A model generated the notes under the pieces. That model had not been told where the DNA came from. It made no database searches and saw only the letters and a list, made by a program, of their open reading frames with translations. A program made the translations under genes and the position numbers. DNA of 64,000 nucleotides from Gemmobacter aquaticus (GTDB lineage Bacteria > Pseudomonadota > Alphaproteobacteria > Rhodobacterales > Rhodobacteraceae), in assembly GCF_007859075.1 (NCBI RefSeq), contig NZ_VOAK01000024.1, forward strand, positions 1 to 64,000, read 5' to 3'. Each line of letters starts with the position of its first letter. The stretch's first letter is position 1. Below are positions 53,374 to 63,918 of the stretch, piece by piece.

Positions 53374-54572
53374 ACCGATGCGGCCCGCCATTGGGGAAAC
53401 GGATCTGCAAGCAGATCAGGTGCGACTGGCCATTCCGTCTCGGCTGGCATCAGGGCCGAATCGAGGGTAGCCCGCAAGGCCGCCTCATCCATGCCCCGCC
53501 CGATGAAAACCAGCTCTTGCCGACGATCCCCCCACGGGTCTTGCCACTGTTCGGCGATTGCAGCCTGCATCCCGTCTTGCCGGGGCCAACGCGCCTTGGG
53601 AACAGCCGCCCACCACCGACCCAGCGGGACAACCGTCGCGGCCGCCCCCGCCAGCGAGTATTCCGCCACCCAGTCCGGTTGCGTGGCAAGCCAGAAATGC
53701 CCCTTGGCGCGGATGACACCGGGCAGATCGCCATTCAGGATCGCGTGGATCTTTGCCGGATGGAACGGTCTGCGCGCGCGATAGACAAAGCTCGATATCC
53801 CATATTCATCGGTTTCCGGCGTGTGATGGGCAAAGCCGTACAGCTCTTTCGCCCAGAGAGGGTGCTCATGGGCGCGATCAAAGTCAAAAAGGCCGGTCTC
53901 AAGGATGGCATCGGGCGGCACGATGCCATGATCCGTCTCGATCACCTGCGCGTCAGGATTAAGCGCCCGCAGGATCGCCCGCGCCGCCACCACACGGTCG
54001 GGACCAGCGTCACGGCATTTGTTCAGCACGATGACATCGGCGAATTCGATCTGATCGGTCAACAGCGTGACCAATGCCCGCGGATCGTCGGGGCCAAGGC
54101 TCTCGCCGCGCTGGCTGAGAAAATCCTGGCTGGAGTAGTCGGCCATCAGATTCATGGCATCGACGACGGTGACCATGGTGTCGAGGCGCGCCACGTCCGA
54201 CAGGCTTGCCCCCTGCTCATCCCGAAAGGCGAAGGTCGCGGCCACCGGCAATGGCTCGGCAATGCCGGTCGATTCGATCAATAATTGATCAAAGCGCCGC
54301 TCATTGGCCAGCCCGCGCACTTCGGCCAGCAAGTCGTCCCTCAGGGTGCAGCAGATGCAGCCGTTGGTCAGTTCCACCAGCTTTTCCTCGCTGCGGGTCA
54401 GTCTGGTTCCTGCGCGCAGAAGGTCGGCATCGATATTCACTTCGGACATGTCGTTGACGATGACTGCCACCCGGCGGCCATCGCGATTGTTCAGCACGTG
54501 GTTCAGCAGCGTGGTCTTGCCAGCCCCCAGAAATCCGGAAAGCACAGTCACGGGCAAACGTAAGTCGGTCAT
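53370..54572 (-). CDS. COG0523/CobW-type GTPase, putative zinc metallochaperone
   Basis: A 400-residue GTPase of the CobW/ZigA/Nha3 group, which inserts metals into target proteins, often under zinc limitation. The P-loop GFLGAGKTT is at 13-21, and the metal motif GCICC has Cys72, Cys74 and Cys75. The guanine-specificity motif reads NKCRDAG instead of the common NKxD, seen also in some relatives. The C-terminal CobW_C domain ([22 protein letters not shown]) is complete. A possible Zur site lies in the upstream region. It is co-transcribed with the DUF6525 gene. Confidence 0.9.
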   Translation of the reverse strand: MTDLRLPVTVLSGFLGAGKTTLLNHVLNNRDGRRVAVIVNDMSEVNIDADLLRAGTRLTRSEEKLVELTNGCICCTLRDDLLAEVRGLANERRFDQLLIESTGIAEPLPVAATFAFRDEQGASLSDVARLDTMVTVVDAMNLMADYSSQDFLSQRGESLGPDDPRALVTLLTDQIEFADVIVLNKCRDAGPDRVVAARAILRALNPDAQVIETDHGIVPPDAILETGLFDFDRAHEHPLWAKELYGFAHHTPETDEYGISSFVYRARRPFHPAKIHAILNGDLPGVIRAKGHFWLATQPDWVAEYSLAGAAATVVPLGRWWAAVPKARWPRQDGMQAAIAEQWQDPWGDRRQELVFIGRGMDEAALRATLDSALMPAETEWPVAPDLLADPFPQWRAASV

Positions 54573-54607
54573 TGCGGGCTCCCTCTGCAGACAGCCCGAT
54601 TTATCGT

Positions 54608-54621
54608 TATGTTATTACATA
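54608..54621. promoter_or_regulatory. Candidate Zur box
   Basis: TATGT-TATT-ACATA forms an inverted repeat 36-49 bp upstream of the COG0523 ATG, in an AT-rich stretch. Zur sites in alphaproteobacteria are AT-rich palindromes containing TGTTAT/ATAACA-type halves. This one is imperfect and unproven. Confidence 0.4.
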
Positions 54622-54627
54622 TGCAAG

Positions 54628-55221
54628 CTATGCAGGTGACGAACGTGGATAGAGCACGATCGGCGTTCCCAGTTGCGCCCGCTCGTACAGCATCATGATG
54701 TGCTCGTTCACCAGCCGCACACAGCCGTTCGACACTGCCGAGCCGATCGTCCAAGGTTCAGGCGTGCCATGGATGCGCAGGAAGGTATCGCCGCGCGCCT
54801 CGTCAAACAGATAAAGCGCTCGCGCGCCCAGCGGATTGGTCGGACCGCCGGGCATCCCGTCGGCCCATTTGGCATAATGGCCCGGATCGCGGGCGATCAT
54901 CTCTTTGGTCGGGGTCCAGCTCGGCCATTCCTTCTTTGCCCCCAGATAGAAGCGGCCGGATTCATAGAGATTGCCCCGTGCGATCCCGACCGTGAACTTC
55001 AGCGCGACCTGAGGCTCAAGAATGAAGTACAGCGCAAAGACGTTGGGATCGACGAGGATGGATCCGACCGGGAAGCTCTCGGCCAATCGCAGGGTGACGG
55101 GCTGATGCTCCGGTGGCACGACCCAGGTCTCAAGCGTGGGTTTCTCGGCCAGCGCAGGGCGCGGAAGGGCAAGGGCGGCGGCACCAGCCAGCAGATGGCG
55201 GCGCGTCAACGGCAAGGGCAT
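54628..55221 (-). CDS. L,D-transpeptidase (YkuD type)
   Basis: A 197-residue cell-wall enzyme. The N-terminus TRRHLLAGAAALALPRPALA is a Tat-like or Sec signal with twin arginine. The YkuD active site is complete: His151 in RIHGTPEPWTIG and Cys167 in SAVSNGCVRL. It probably cross-links or anchors peptidoglycan in the periplasm. GGGAG precedes the ATG. It lies after pnp on the same strand, but a terminator separates the two units in opposite order. Confidence 0.92.
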   Translation of the reverse strand: MPLPLTRRHLLAGAAALALPRPALAEKPTLETWVVPPEHQPVTLRLAESFPVGSILVDPNVFALYFILEPQVALKFTVGIARGNLYESGRFYLGAKKEWPSWTPTKEMIARDPGHYAKWADGMPGGPTNPLGARALYLFDEARGDTFLRIHGTPEPWTIGSAVSNGCVRLVNEHIMMLYERAQLGTPIVLYPRSSPA

Positions 55222-55314
55222 GGTGGCTCCCTGAATGATTTCCCTTACAAAGAAAGGGAGATGCGGCCCAAACTTCCACAGATATCCTTGGCTGTCACGC
55301 AAGCGTGAAACGAA

Positions 55315-55338
55315 AAGGCCCCGGAAAACCGGGGCCTT
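55315..55338 (-). terminator. Intrinsic terminator of pnp
   Basis: Arms AAGGCCCCGG and CCGGGGCCTT around AAAA. On the minus strand it is followed by TTCG after the stem, forming a TTTTCG tail. It lies about 20 bp after the pnp stop. Confidence 0.85.
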
Positions 55339-55359
55339 CGTATCAGATACCGGAAGGGA

Positions 55360-57510
55360 TCAACCTTCGGCGGCCTCTTCCTTTTCTTTCTTCTCGGGCG
55401 CGATTTCCTCACCCGTCTCCTGGTCGACCATCTTCATGCCAAGGCGCACCTTGCCACGGTCGTCGAAGCCCAGAAGCTTCACCTTCACCTCTTGACCCTC
55501 TTTCAGGATCTCGTTCGGGTGGTTCAGGCGCTTGTTGGCGATCTGGCTGACGTGCACCAGACCATCGCGCTTGCCGAAGAAGTTCACGAAGGCGCCGAAA
55601 TCGACCAGCTTGACCACCTTGCCGGTGTAGATCTGGCCTTCTTCCGGCTCTGCCACGATCGACCAGATCATGTCATAGGCCTTTTTGATCGCTTCAGCCG
55701 AGTTCGAGGCGATCTTGATCACGCCGTCGTCGTTGATGTCGACCTTGGCGCCGCTCGTTTCCACGATCTCGCGGATGACCTTGCCGCCCGAGCCGATCAC
55801 TTCGCGGATCTTGTCGGTCGGAATGGACAGCGTTTCGATCTTGGGCGCGTATTCGCTGAAGCCCTGCGGGGCGGACAGCGCCTTGTTCATCTCGGCCAGA
55901 ATGTGCAGACGGCCGTCCCGAGCCTGGGCAAGCGCCTGCGCCATGATCTCGGGCGTGATGCCTGCGACCTTGATGTCCATCTGCATCGTGGTGATGCCAG
56001 CCTCGGTGCCCGCGACCTTGAAGTCCATGTCGCCGAGGTGATCCTCATCGCCCAGGATGTCGGTCAGCACGGCCCATTTGCCGTCATCTTCCAGGATCAG
56101 GCCCATGGCCACACCGGCAACCGGCGCCTTCAGCGGCACACCTGCATCCATCATCGACAGCGAGCCGCCGCAGACCGAAGCCATCGAGGACGAGCCGTTC
56201 GATTCCGTGATCTCCGACACTACGCGGATAGTGTAGGGGAAGTCGGTCGGGGCCGGCAGCACGGCCTGCAGCGCACGCCATGCGAGCTTGCCATGGCCGA
56301 TCTCACGACGACCGGGCGAGCCCACGCGGCCCACTTCGCCGACCGAATAGGGCGGGAAGTTGTAGTGCAGCAGGAAGTTCGAGCGGTAGTTGCCGTTCAG
56401 CGCGTCGATGATCTGCTCATCCTCGCCGGTGCCCAGCGTGGTGACCACAAGGCCTTGCGTCTCGCCACGGGTGAACAGGGCCGAGCCGTGGGCACGCGGC
56501 AGAATGCCGGTTTCCGAGATGATCGGACGCACGGTCTTGTTGTCGCGGCCATCGATGCGGGCGCCACCGTTGATGATGTCACCGCGCAGGATCGCGCTTT
56601 CCAGCTTCTTGATCGCCGAGCCGAGGTTGATGTCGGCCTGATCTTCTTCGGAAAGCGAGGCTACGATCGCAGCCGATGCAGCACTGATCGCGTTCGAGCG
56701 CTCTTGCTTGTCGCGCAGGGCGAAAGCGGCACGCATCTGCGCCTCACCGGCGGCTTTCACCTTGGCATAGAGGTCCGAGATGTCGGGCGCGCTGAAATCG
56801 AAGGGCTCCTTGGCCGATTCCTCGGCGAAGTCGATGATCAGATCGATCACCGGCTGCATCGCGTCATGGCCGAACTTGACCGCGCCCAGCATTTCCTCTT
56901 CGGTCAGCTCATAGGCCTCGGATTCCACCATCATCACGGCGGTCTTGGTGCCGGCGATGACCAGATCCAGACGCTGCTCGGGGTTCATGCGCAGCTGCGT
57001 CATGTCATCCATGCTGGGGTTCAGCACATATTGGCCGTTGGCAAAGCCCACGCGCGCAGCCCCGATCGGCCCCATGAAGGGCACACCCGAGATGGTCAGC
57101 GCGGCTGAGGCCGCGATCATCGCGACGATATCGGGATCGTTGACGAGGTCGCAGGACAGAACGGTGGCCATGACCAGAACTTCGTTCTTGAAGCCATCGA
57201 CGAACAGCGGGCGGCACGGACGGTCGATCAGACGGGAAACCAGCGTTTCCTTTTCCGAGGGGCGCGCCTCGCGCTTGAAGAAGCCGCCCGGAATCTTGCC
57301 GGCGGCATAGTATTTCTCTTGGTAGTGAACGGTCAGCGGGAAGAAGTCCTGGCCCGGCTTTGCCTTCTTGGCAAAAGTCACGTTGGCCATGACCGAGGTT
57401 TCGCCGACCGTGGCGATGACCGAGCCATCCGCCTGGCGCGCAACCTTGCCGGTTTCCAGCGTGAGCGTCTCATTGCCCCACTGGATCGACTTTTTCGTGA
57501 TATTGAACAT
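55360..57510 (-). CDS. pnp: Polyribonucleotide nucleotidyltransferase
   Basis: A 716-residue phosphorolytic 3'-5' exoribonuclease central to mRNA decay. Two RNase PH domains ([30 protein letters not shown]; the second with [16 protein letters not shown] and [22 protein letters not shown]) are followed by KH ([15 protein letters not shown]) and S1 ([34 protein letters not shown]) domains. Length is standard. It follows rpsO in this cluster, as in many bacteria, but an HPP/CBS gene is placed between them here. The leader contains a hairpin just before the ATG. Confidence 0.98.
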   Translation of the reverse strand: MFNITKKSIQWGNETLTLETGKVARQADGSVIATVGETSVMANVTFAKKAKPGQDFFPLTVHYQEKYYAAGKIPGGFFKREARPSEKETLVSRLIDRPCRPLFVDGFKNEVLVMATVLSCDLVNDPDIVAMIAASAALTISGVPFMGPIGAARVGFANGQYVLNPSMDDMTQLRMNPEQRLDLVIAGTKTAVMMVESEAYELTEEEMLGAVKFGHDAMQPVIDLIIDFAEESAKEPFDFSAPDISDLYAKVKAAGEAQMRAAFALRDKQERSNAISAASAAIVASLSEEDQADINLGSAIKKLESAILRGDIINGGARIDGRDNKTVRPIISETGILPRAHGSALFTRGETQGLVVTTLGTGEDEQIIDALNGNYRSNFLLHYNFPPYSVGEVGRVGSPGRREIGHGKLAWRALQAVLPAPTDFPYTIRVVSEITESNGSSSMASVCGGSLSMMDAGVPLKAPVAGVAMGLILEDDGKWAVLTDILGDEDHLGDMDFKVAGTEAGITTMQMDIKVAGITPEIMAQALAQARDGRLHILAEMNKALSAPQGFSEYAPKIETLSIPTDKIREVIGSGGKVIREIVETSGAKVDINDDGVIKIASNSAEAIKKAYDMIWSIVAEPEEGQIYTGKVVKLVDFGAFVNFFGKRDGLVHVSQIANKRLNHPNEILKEGQEVKVKLLGFDDRGKVRLGMKMVDQETGEEIAPEKKEKEEAAEG

Positions 57511-57524
57511 CTAGCATCCTATCT

Positions 57525-57554
57525 GAGAGCACCCACGGGCCCATCCCGTGTCTC
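57525..57554 (-). promoter_or_regulatory. Leader hairpin before pnp
   Basis: Inner arms CACGGG and CCCGTG (57534-57550) with outer GAGA and TCTC (57525-57528, 57551-57554) form a stem about 15 bp upstream of the pnp ATG. A leader stem is the site of RNase III/PNPase autocontrol in enterobacteria; the analogy here is inference. Confidence 0.4.
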
Positions 57555-57696
57555 CCCTGGTCTGCGGCCCCATTGCCGCCGCCCCCTATCCTTTGCATGC
57601 GGCCGGGGGCTGGCCTCACGTCACAGATTGGGCGCGCATACACGAAAACGGGCCAAATGGAAAGCGGCTTGTCATGTGGCCGCAGTCGGCCCACCC

Positions 57697-58860
57697 TCAG
57701 TCCGTCGCGCGCAGGCTTTGGCGTGCGAGGGCTGCGATCAGATCGGTGCGGGTGACGATGCCGACGATCCGGCCGCGCGTGAGCACGGGCACGGCATCGC
57801 AGCTTCCCTCGGCCATCATCGGCAGCAGCGCGGCAACCGGCGTATCGGGTGTCACACGCGGCATGGCGACCGACATCACCTCTCCGGCGCGGACCGGCGT
57901 GCTGCGGCGGGGATCGAGCATCCGTGCCATCGCGGGGCCGAAGCCGCGTTCCAGCCGAAAGGCATCGTCATGCGCGCGCCGGATCAGGTGCAGCTGAAAG
58001 ATCACGCCAAGGAACTTGTCCCCCTCTTGCACCACCGGCAGGGAGGTGAACCCATGGCGGCGGAACAGATCGGCTACCTCTGACAGCGGCGCATCGGGGC
58101 CGACAGTTACCAGATTGCGCGACATGATCTCGCCCGCAGTGGCCGCCCCGCTGCGATGGCTTGCCGCCTGCAGCTCGGCCGCGCCGATCAGGCGTGCCAG
58201 ATCTTCGACCCCGAGGTTCAGCGACTGGCGGTAGCGATCAAGGATGTCCTGCAGTTCGGCCTCGCTGAGGCCAAGGCGTTCGGCAGGCACGGGGTCATCG
58301 GTGCCGAAAGCATTCGGCGCGTCAAACTGGCGGAAAGGATAGCGCCGGCCGGAAAGCCGCGCATAGGCCATGGCAAGCCCCACCAGAAGCGCCGTGCCCA
58401 GCATCACCGGCGACACCGAGAACCAAAGGCCCTGCTCAGCCATCTGATCGGGGTTCAGCGCCGCCGTCATGGCGACTGCACCCGCCGGGGGATGCACAGC
58501 GCGCAACAGGATCATCGCAGCGATCGCTGCGCCAACGGCCAGCGCCACGCGCAGGGTCGGGTCATCAACCAGCAGGCAGGCCAGCACGCCCATCACGGCT
58601 GCCGAGCCGTTGCCGACAACGGCCGACCAGGGTTGCGCCAGCGGGCTGTTCGGCACCGCGAAAAGCAGCACCGATGAGGCCCCGAACGGCGCAATCAGAT
58701 AAAGCCCGAACCGCAGGTCAACGCCACCGAAATGCACCAGCGCCCCAAGGATAGCCAGCGCCGCGATGGCCCCAAGGGCTGCCCGCAGCGCCTCGGCCAA
58801 GTGCCCTGACGGGATCGCGGGCCCGAATGCGCGCAACAGGCGCCTAGTCAGTGTGGACAT
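57697..58860 (-). CDS. HPP family membrane protein with CBS domains
   Basis: A 387-residue protein with four or five membrane helices in the HPP domain (RFGLYLIAPFGASSVLLFAVPNSPLAQPW, then LRAVHPPAGAVAMTAA with the HPP motif at 123-125) and two C-terminal CBS domains (EIMSRNLVTVGPDAPLSEVADLFRRHGFTSLPVV and GEVMSVAMPRVTPDTPVAALLPM). HPP proteins are proposed nitrite or other anion transporters, and CBS domains bind adenosyl ligands. GGGGG precedes the ATG. It lies between rpsO and pnp, which usually adjoin. Confidence 0.9.
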   Translation of the reverse strand: MSTLTRRLLRAFGPAIPSGHLAEALRAALGAIAALAILGALVHFGGVDLRFGLYLIAPFGASSVLLFAVPNSPLAQPWSAVVGNGSAAVMGVLACLLVDDPTLRVALAVGAAIAAMILLRAVHPPAGAVAMTAALNPDQMAEQGLWFSVSPVMLGTALLVGLAMAYARLSGRRYPFRQFDAPNAFGTDDPVPAERLGLSEAELQDILDRYRQSLNLGVEDLARLIGAAELQAASHRSGAATAGEIMSRNLVTVGPDAPLSEVADLFRRHGFTSLPVVQEGDKFLGVIFQLHLIRRAHDDAFRLERGFGPAMARMLDPRRSTPVRAGEVMSVAMPRVTPDTPVAALLPMMAEGSCDAVPVLTRGRIVGIVTRTDLIAALARQSLRATD

Positions 58861-58910
58861 CCGGCTTCCCCCCTGTTGCCACCCGGCGGAGCAACCCCTT
58901 GATGGCGAAA

Positions 58911-58934
58911 CGCCCGCGCCTTTCGGCACGGGCG
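58911..58934 (-). terminator. Hairpin terminator of rpsO
   Basis: Arms CGCCCGCGCC and GGCACGGGCG with a TTTC loop, about 24 bp after the rpsO stop; the minus-strand tail is TTTCGCC. One G-T pair in the stem. Confidence 0.7.
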
Positions 58935-58957
58935 CTCTTGCAAACCTGTTGAAAGGC

Positions 58958-59227
58958 TTAGCGGCGCAGGCCCAAGCGGGCGATCAGCGACGCATAACGG
59001 CCTTCATCCTTGCCCTTCAGGTAGTCCAGCAGCTTGCGGCGCTGAGCCACCAGCATCAGAAGGCCACGACGCGAGTGGTTGTCCTTCTTGTGGGTTTTGA
59101 AGTGCTCGGTCAGCGTCGCGATGCGCGAGCTGAGGATCGCAACCTGAACTTCGGGCGAACCGGTGTCGCCTTCCTTGGTCGCGTATTCCTTGATCAGACG
59201 GGCTTTTTCTTCCACGGTGATCGACAT
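58958..59227 (-). CDS. rpsO: 30S ribosomal protein S15
   Basis: The 89-residue S15 protein: [36 protein letters not shown], then [33 protein letters not shown]. Length and all four helices match bacterial S15. It binds 16S rRNA in the central domain. AAAGGAG precedes the ATG. The next gene on this strand is HPP/CBS, followed by pnp. Confidence 0.98.
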   Translation of the reverse strand: MSITVEEKARLIKEYATKEGDTGSPEVQVAILSSRIATLTEHFKTHKKDNHSRRGLLMLVAQRRKLLDYLKGKDEGRYASLIARLGLRR

Positions 59228-59467
59228 CGGGATCTCCTTTTCAGGGTTGAAGGTGACGGCACAAGCCGGGATGTCGTCCAGCAGGGCCCTTGCACCGGCA
59301 GATTCGCACGGAATTTGCTCGGATGTGGGCGGATACTGCAAACTGTCCAAAAAGAAAAGCCTGCATTGACCGCGCATGGGCGGCTGAGTTCATCGTTTGT
59401 CAACTTTGGCAGGCCAGCCTGTTCCGGATACCACCCATCGGCGGGTGGTCGGGTCAGGGTGTCGCAC

Positions 59468-60484
59468 ATGCTCGCATTGATCGGTTTTCTGGGAATCGCC
59501 GGCGCGGGGTTTCTCTTCGATGCATTTCTGGCGCGCAACGAGGCGTCGGACGATGCCGAAGATGACGCGCCCGTACCGGATGAGCAAGCACCGCGTGCGA
59601 CGGTGGGCGATCTGCTGCAAACGGTCGGCAGCGATGTCGCAGCCCCCCCGCCAGACGCTGTAGGGACCGAGGAGAATGACAAGCTCGCCGGTGACGCGCT
59701 CGACAACCAAATCGACGGACGCGGCGGGCTGGACCAGATCCTCGGACGCGAGGGGAATGACAGCCTCGCAGGCGGGCGGGGCGGCGACCACCTCTGGGGT
59801 GGCAGCGGGCGGGACGATCTGGCGGGCGGGACCGGGGATGACAACCTGCGCGGCGAGGGCGGTGCTGACCGGATCGCGGGAAACGCGGGCGATGATCAAC
59901 TTTCGGGCGAGAACGGCCGAGATACCCTGTCAGGCGGGGCCGGAAACGACTCGCTCCTCGGCGGAAGCGGCGATGATAAGCTAACTGGCCAGCAAGGCGA
60001 CGACTGGCTCAATGGCGGCTTCGGCAACGACCGGCTGGTTGGCGGCGAGGGCTCTGACACGCTCGACGGCGATTTCGGGGATGATCATCTGAACAGCCAT
60101 CACGACGGGCAATCCGACGACAAAGCCGATTTCCTGAACGGCGGCGCGGGCAATGACGTGATCGAACCCGGCAGCGGTGACTACGCAAACGGGGGCGAGG
60201 GTCGCGATCTCTTCAGGCTGGGTGGCTGGATTGCGGCGGGCGAGGCTGCTCTCGTTACCGACTTTGACCCCGATCAGGACCAGATCGAGGTTGTCTATGA
60301 CCCGGATGCCCATCCCGATGCAGAGTTGACTATCGAACACGATCCCCGCACCGGCGCCGCGCATCTGAAGCTGGATGGCCGCCCTCTCGCCGTCGTGCAG
60401 AATGGTGCGGCATTGACGGCCGAGGCCATTCGTCTCACCGCCGAGCGCGATCAGGACCAAGACCTGCGCGGCTTCAAAGATTGA
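59468..60484 (+). CDS. RTX calcium-binding protein with N-terminal membrane segment
   Basis: A 338-residue protein. It begins with a hydrophobic segment ([22 protein letters not shown]) and an acidic linker (about 23-80), then at least ten RTX repeats such as [22 protein letters not shown] and [11 protein letters not shown], and a C-terminal block ending about residue 338. The hydrophobic start suggests anchoring rather than classical leaderless type I secretion. It is convergent with truB and overlaps its end by 11 bp. ATG 59468 is preceded by a weak site; GTG 59459 is possible. Confidence 0.85.
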   Translation: MLALIGFLGIAGAGFLFDAFLARNEASDDAEDDAPVPDEQAPRATVGDLLQTVGSDVAAPPPDAVGTEENDKLAGDALDNQIDGRGGLDQILGREGNDSLAGGRGGDHLWGGSGRDDLAGGTGDDNLRGEGGADRIAGNAGDDQLSGENGRDTLSGGAGNDSLLGGSGDDKLTGQQGDDWLNGGFGNDRLVGGEGSDTLDGDFGDDHLNSHHDGQSDDKADFLNGGAGNDVIEPGSGDYANGGEGRDLFRLGGWIAAGEAALVTDFDPDQDQIEVVYDPDAHPDAELTIEHDPRTGAAHLKLDGRPLAVVQNGAALTAEAIRLTAERDQDQDLRGFKD

Positions 60485-61379
60485 AAACGCGGGTCGGGTG
60501 CAGCTCGCCCCCGCGATATATGCCAACGGCAACAGGGCGGCCCTGATGGCTGGCCCAGGCCTCGTCGCCGTAGGCCAGACCGTTCACGATGACCATGCCG
60601 GGGTTGCCGTTGCGCAGGCGCGCCGCACCTTCGGCCGTCGCCTCGCAGCGCGGCAGATCGGCAAGGCCCAGTTCCAGAGGCTGCAGCAAGGCGTCGATCT
60701 CGGGGCTACGGGCCAGACGGTCGATGTCGTCCAGTGACGCGCCCTTTGCGGCGTCAAACGGCCCCGACCAGACCCGCCGCAACCATTGAACATGGCCGAG
60801 GCAGCCAAGTGCCTGCCCCAGGTCGCGCGCGATGGACCGGACGTATCCGCCCTTGCCGCAGACCATCTCCAGTTCCACATGGTCGGCATCGGGCCGGGCG
60901 ATCACCTCAAGGCTTTCAACCCAGAGGGCGCGGGCCGCAAGCTCCATTTCGACGCCGTCGCGCGCAAGATCATAGGCGCGTTCGCCATCCACCTTCACAG
61001 CCGAGAATTGGGGCGGCACCTGCATGATCTCGCCGCGAAAGGCGGGCAAAGCATCTACGATCTGCGCATCGCTCGGCCGCTCGGCGCGCGTCTCGATCAC
61101 TGCGCCTTCGGCATCGTCCGTGGTCGTCGCGGCACCAAGGCGCACCATGAAACGGTAGCACTTCAAGGCGTCGGTGATATAGGGGACGGTCTTGGTCGCC
61201 TCGCCCAGTGCGACGGCCAGAACCCCGGTTGCCGCCGGATCGAGCGTGCCGGCATGACCCGCCTTCTGCGCCCCAAACGCCCATTTCACCTTGTTGACAA
61301 CGGCAGTCGAGGTGATGCCTGCAGGCTTGTCGATCACGACCCAGCCCGATACTGCCCGACCCTTCTTGCTGCGCGCCAT
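60474..61379 (-). CDS. truB: tRNA pseudouridine-55 synthase
   Basis: A 301-residue enzyme that makes the pseudouridine at tRNA position 55. The catalytic Asp47 is in [16 protein letters not shown], and [16 protein letters not shown] and [15 protein letters not shown] are family blocks. The C-terminal domain ([29 protein letters not shown]) resembles the PUA-like part. AGGAG precedes the ATG at 61379. It belongs to the rbfA-truB-rpsO-pnp type translation cluster. Confidence 0.97.
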   Translation of the reverse strand: MARSKKGRAVSGWVVIDKPAGITSTAVVNKVKWAFGAQKAGHAGTLDPAATGVLAVALGEATKTVPYITDALKCYRFMVRLGAATTTDDAEGAVIETRAERPSDAQIVDALPAFRGEIMQVPPQFSAVKVDGERAYDLARDGVEMELAARALWVESLEVIARPDADHVELEMVCGKGGYVRSIARDLGQALGCLGHVQWLRRVWSGPFDAAKGASLDDIDRLARSPEIDALLQPLELGLADLPRCEATAEGAARLRNGNPGMVIVNGLAYGDEAWASHQGRPVAVGIYRGGELHPTRVFNL

Positions 61380-61444
61380 TGCCAACTCCTGCGTGAAGAA
61401 GCCCGCCTGCTAGCCCCACACCCAAGGCGCGTCAAGCAGCGCTC

Positions 61445-62188
61445 TCAGGGGGCGGGAACGGCAAGACCCACGATCGGACCCATCGGCAGCCCCAGATCGG
61501 ACCGCCCCAGCGCGGGCGAAAAGAGCCGCGAGACCTTGCCGTCAAAGTAGAGCGCATCGGGCATACCCAGATGATCGCGATACATCCGGCCAAAGGTGTC
61601 GAAGTTCACCGAATCCTCGGAAATCGCAAAGACGGCGCGCGTCCCGTCCGCCGAAACCCCCACACCGTTCCGGATGTAGCGGCTGTCACCTCCTGGAATG
61701 AAGCGCGGGTGCAACTGGCCCTGTTTGACCATCAGCGGGCCGGATTGCGTCGCGTACTGGCAGCGGCGCGGGTTCGCGGCAAAGTCGCGCGAATCGGTGA
61801 TGTGGAAGCCATCTTCCGCGATGCAGAACACCCCGTTGGGCAGCATCCCGAAGTTCCCGGCAGAACCGCCGGTGATGACCGGCGTCAGTTGCTGCCCACG
61901 CTCGATGTATAGTCCCACCGGGCGGCGGTCGGGGTGATACATCCCGGCGTTCATCGCGAAGGCGAGCGTTTTCCCCTCGGTCGACAGAAGATCGTTCACC
62001 GCGCCAAAGCTGCCCAGCAGATCGCCCGCCGGATCGGAGTGGAACAGGCGCAGATCCTCGCCCGCGCGCACCTCGCACAGGGTAAAGGTCACGCCTTCGA
62101 ATTCCGTTTCGGCACAGGGGGCGGCAGCAACGGGGGACGCCAGCAAAAGCAGCGCCGCCAGCGCCTTAAGTATCAGCTTCGTCTTCAT
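61445..62188 (-). CDS. Phosphodiester glycosidase (DUF2233/NAGPA) family exported protein
   Basis: A 247-residue protein with a signal peptide ([22 protein letters not shown]). The domain includes [62 protein letters not shown] and [17 protein letters not shown], characteristic of the NAGPA-like group; the cleaved bond in bacteria is unknown. It overlaps the end of rbfA by 23 bp, so it is likely co-transcribed with rbfA and truB. Confidence 0.85.
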   Translation of the reverse strand: MKTKLILKALAALLLLASPVAAAPCAETEFEGVTFTLCEVRAGEDLRLFHSDPAGDLLGSFGAVNDLLSTEGKTLAFAMNAGMYHPDRRPVGLYIERGQQLTPVITGGSAGNFGMLPNGVFCIAEDGFHITDSRDFAANPRRCQYATQSGPLMVKQGQLHPRFIPGGDSRYIRNGVGVSADGTRAVFAISEDSVNFDTFGRMYRDHLGMPDALYFDGKVSRLFSPALGRSDLGLPMGPIVGLAVPAP

Positions 62189-62591
62189 CTTCGCGCCGCG
62201 CCACGTCGCGCTGCACCCGCTCGTCCGAAAAGAGCCTGCGGGTTTCATCAAGCTGATCGAAGGTGCCGTCGGGCCGAAAGCGCAGATCGGGCGTGTACTT
62301 CAGCGTCAGCGCCCCACCGATACGGTGGCGCAGCTCTGCCTTGTTGCGCGCAAGCGCCGCGATCGCATCCTCGACCGGCACCGATCCCATCAGCGGCATC
62401 ACATAGGCAGTGGCCACCTTGAGATCGGGCGAGCAGCGCACCTCACCCACGGTGATCGACATGCGGTTCAGCTCGGGGTCGTGAATCTCGGCCCGGTTCA
62501 AAACGTCAGACAGGGTGCGCCGGATCAGTTCGCCGACGCGAAGCTGGCGCTGCGATGGGCCATCGCCCGAAGAGAAGCGGTTTTTCGACAT
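62166..62591 (-). CDS. rbfA: Ribosome-binding factor A
   Basis: A 141-residue KH-fold factor needed for 30S maturation. [53 protein letters not shown] and [15 protein letters not shown] are typical. It begins the leftward cluster with DUF2233, truB and, further on, rpsO. It is divergent from dapB. Confidence 0.95.
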   Translation of the reverse strand: MSKNRFSSGDGPSQRQLRVGELIRRTLSDVLNRAEIHDPELNRMSITVGEVRCSPDLKVATAYVMPLMGSVPVEDAIAALARNKAELRHRIGGALTLKYTPDLRFRPDGTFDQLDETRRLFSDERVQRDVARREDEDEADT

Positions 62592-62688
62592 GGCACGTAT
62601 CTATGCCTTTTGCCCCTCCCCCGCAACGGCAGGCTTTTCGTGCGCGCCCACCCGCGCTAAAGGCGAGGTAGCAGCAAGGAGACGGATC

Positions 62689-63498
62689 ATGGGCAACCTG
62701 CCGGGCATTGTCATCACGGGCGCATCAGGGCGGATGGGGCAGATGCTTCTGCGTACCGTCCTTGCCAGTGACAAATGCCGCCTCGCAGGTGCGGTGGAAC
62801 GCACAGGCAACCCGTGGGTCGGGCGCGACGTGGGCGAGATGCTGGGCGGCCAGCACGTCGGCGTGACGGTGACGGATGACGCGCTGGAGGCTTTTGCCAA
62901 GGCGCAGGCCGTGATCGATTTCACGGCCCCTGCAGCCACGGTCGAGTTTGCGGCCCTGGCCGCACAGGCGCGCGCCGTTCACGTCATCGGCACAACGGGG
63001 CTGGAGGCCGAGCATCTGGCGAAGATCGCCGCCGCCGCCCGCCACGCGGTGATCGTCCGGGCGGGAAACATGAGCCTCGGCGTCAATCTTCTGGTCAAAC
63101 TGACGCAGAAAGTGGCCGAGGCTTTGGACGCCGACTGGGATGTCGAAATTGTCGAGGCCCATCACAACAAGAAGATCGACGCGCCATCAGGCACCGCGCT
63201 GATGCTGGGTGAGGCCGCGGCCGAGGGGCGTGGCGTCTCGTTGGCACAAATGCGCGAGTCGGGGCGCGACGGCATAACGGGTGCCCGCGCCCATGGGGCC
63301 ATCGGCTTTTCCGCGATTCGTGGCGGTGACATCGTGGGCGAGCATGATGTGATCTTTGCTGGCGCTGGCGAGCGGGTGATCCTGCGCCATGTCGCGACCG
63401 ACCGGGGCATCTTTGCACGTGGCGCACTGCGCGCGGCGATCTGGGGGCAGAACAAGTCACCCGGCGAATATGACATGATCGACGTTCTGGGCCTTTGA
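62689..63498 (+). CDS. dapB: 4-hydroxy-tetrahydrodipicolinate reductase
   Basis: A 269-residue enzyme of lysine and diaminopimelate synthesis. The NAD(P) motif GASGRMG is at 11-17, and [15 protein letters not shown] (157-170) carries the catalytic His158/His159 and Lys162. FIGTTG-like [12 protein letters not shown] is the usual DapB block. CAAGGAG precedes the ATG. It supplies the branch begun by asd in this window. Confidence 0.97.
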   Translation: MGNLPGIVITGASGRMGQMLLRTVLASDKCRLAGAVERTGNPWVGRDVGEMLGGQHVGVTVTDDALEAFAKAQAVIDFTAPAATVEFAALAAQARAVHVIGTTGLEAEHLAKIAAAARHAVIVRAGNMSLGVNLLVKLTQKVAEALDADWDVEIVEAHHNKKIDAPSGTALMLGEAAAEGRGVSLAQMRESGRDGITGARAHGAIGFSAIRGGDIVGEHDVIFAGAGERVILRHVATDRGIFARGALRAAIWGQNKSPGEYDMIDVLGL

Positions 63499-63561
63499 CC
63501 AACTGATCCGCCCGGCCCTGTCTTGCGTAACATTCGCACAACGGGTTTTCGGGGGGATCAG

Positions 63562-63915
63562 ATGTTCCGCATTGCTGCCTGTCTTGCGCTGATGGCCACC
63601 ACGGCTGCAGCCGAACCTTTCGATCAGGTCAAGGACAAAGCCCGGTTTCTGGACCTTGTGCAGGGCCGCGCCCTGCATATGGGTGCCTTCCGCATCGCAC
63701 TTGAAGTCTTGCCGGACGGTGAGATCAAGGGCGAGGCCTTGGGCTGGCCCGTCACCGGTCGCTGGGTCTGGCAAGAGGGGTACTTCTGCCGCGAGCTTGA
63801 CTGGAGCGGCAAGCCCATTCCCTGGAACTGCCAACTGGTCGAGGCGCGCGGCGATTCCATGCGCTTTACCGTCGATCAGGGGGCTGGCAGGTCAGCGCTT
63901 TTTCGCCTGCGCTAG
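63562..63915 (+). CDS. Small exported protein of unknown function
   Basis: A 117-residue protein with a signal peptide (MFRIAACLALMATTAAA). The mature part holds two cysteines in EGYFCRELDWSGKPIPWNCQLVEARG that could form a disulphide. Similar small proteins are often annotated as dihydrodipicolinate reductase because of this neighbourhood with dapB, but there is no DapB domain. It is 63 bp after dapB on the same strand. Function is unknown. Confidence 0.7.
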   Translation: MFRIAACLALMATTAAAEPFDQVKDKARFLDLVQGRALHMGAFRIALEVLPDGEIKGEALGWPVTGRWVWQEGYFCRELDWSGKPIPWNCQLVEARGDSMRFTVDQGAGRSALFRLR

Positions 63916-63918
63916 CGA

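Noticed and set aside
55492-57108. Long open frame on the plus strand opposite pnp
   Set aside because: The minus strand encodes a full PNPase; the opposite frame has no recognisable motif.
63562-63915. Second dihydrodipicolinate reductase
   Set aside because: It is a short exported protein next to dapB with no NAD-binding or catalytic motif.
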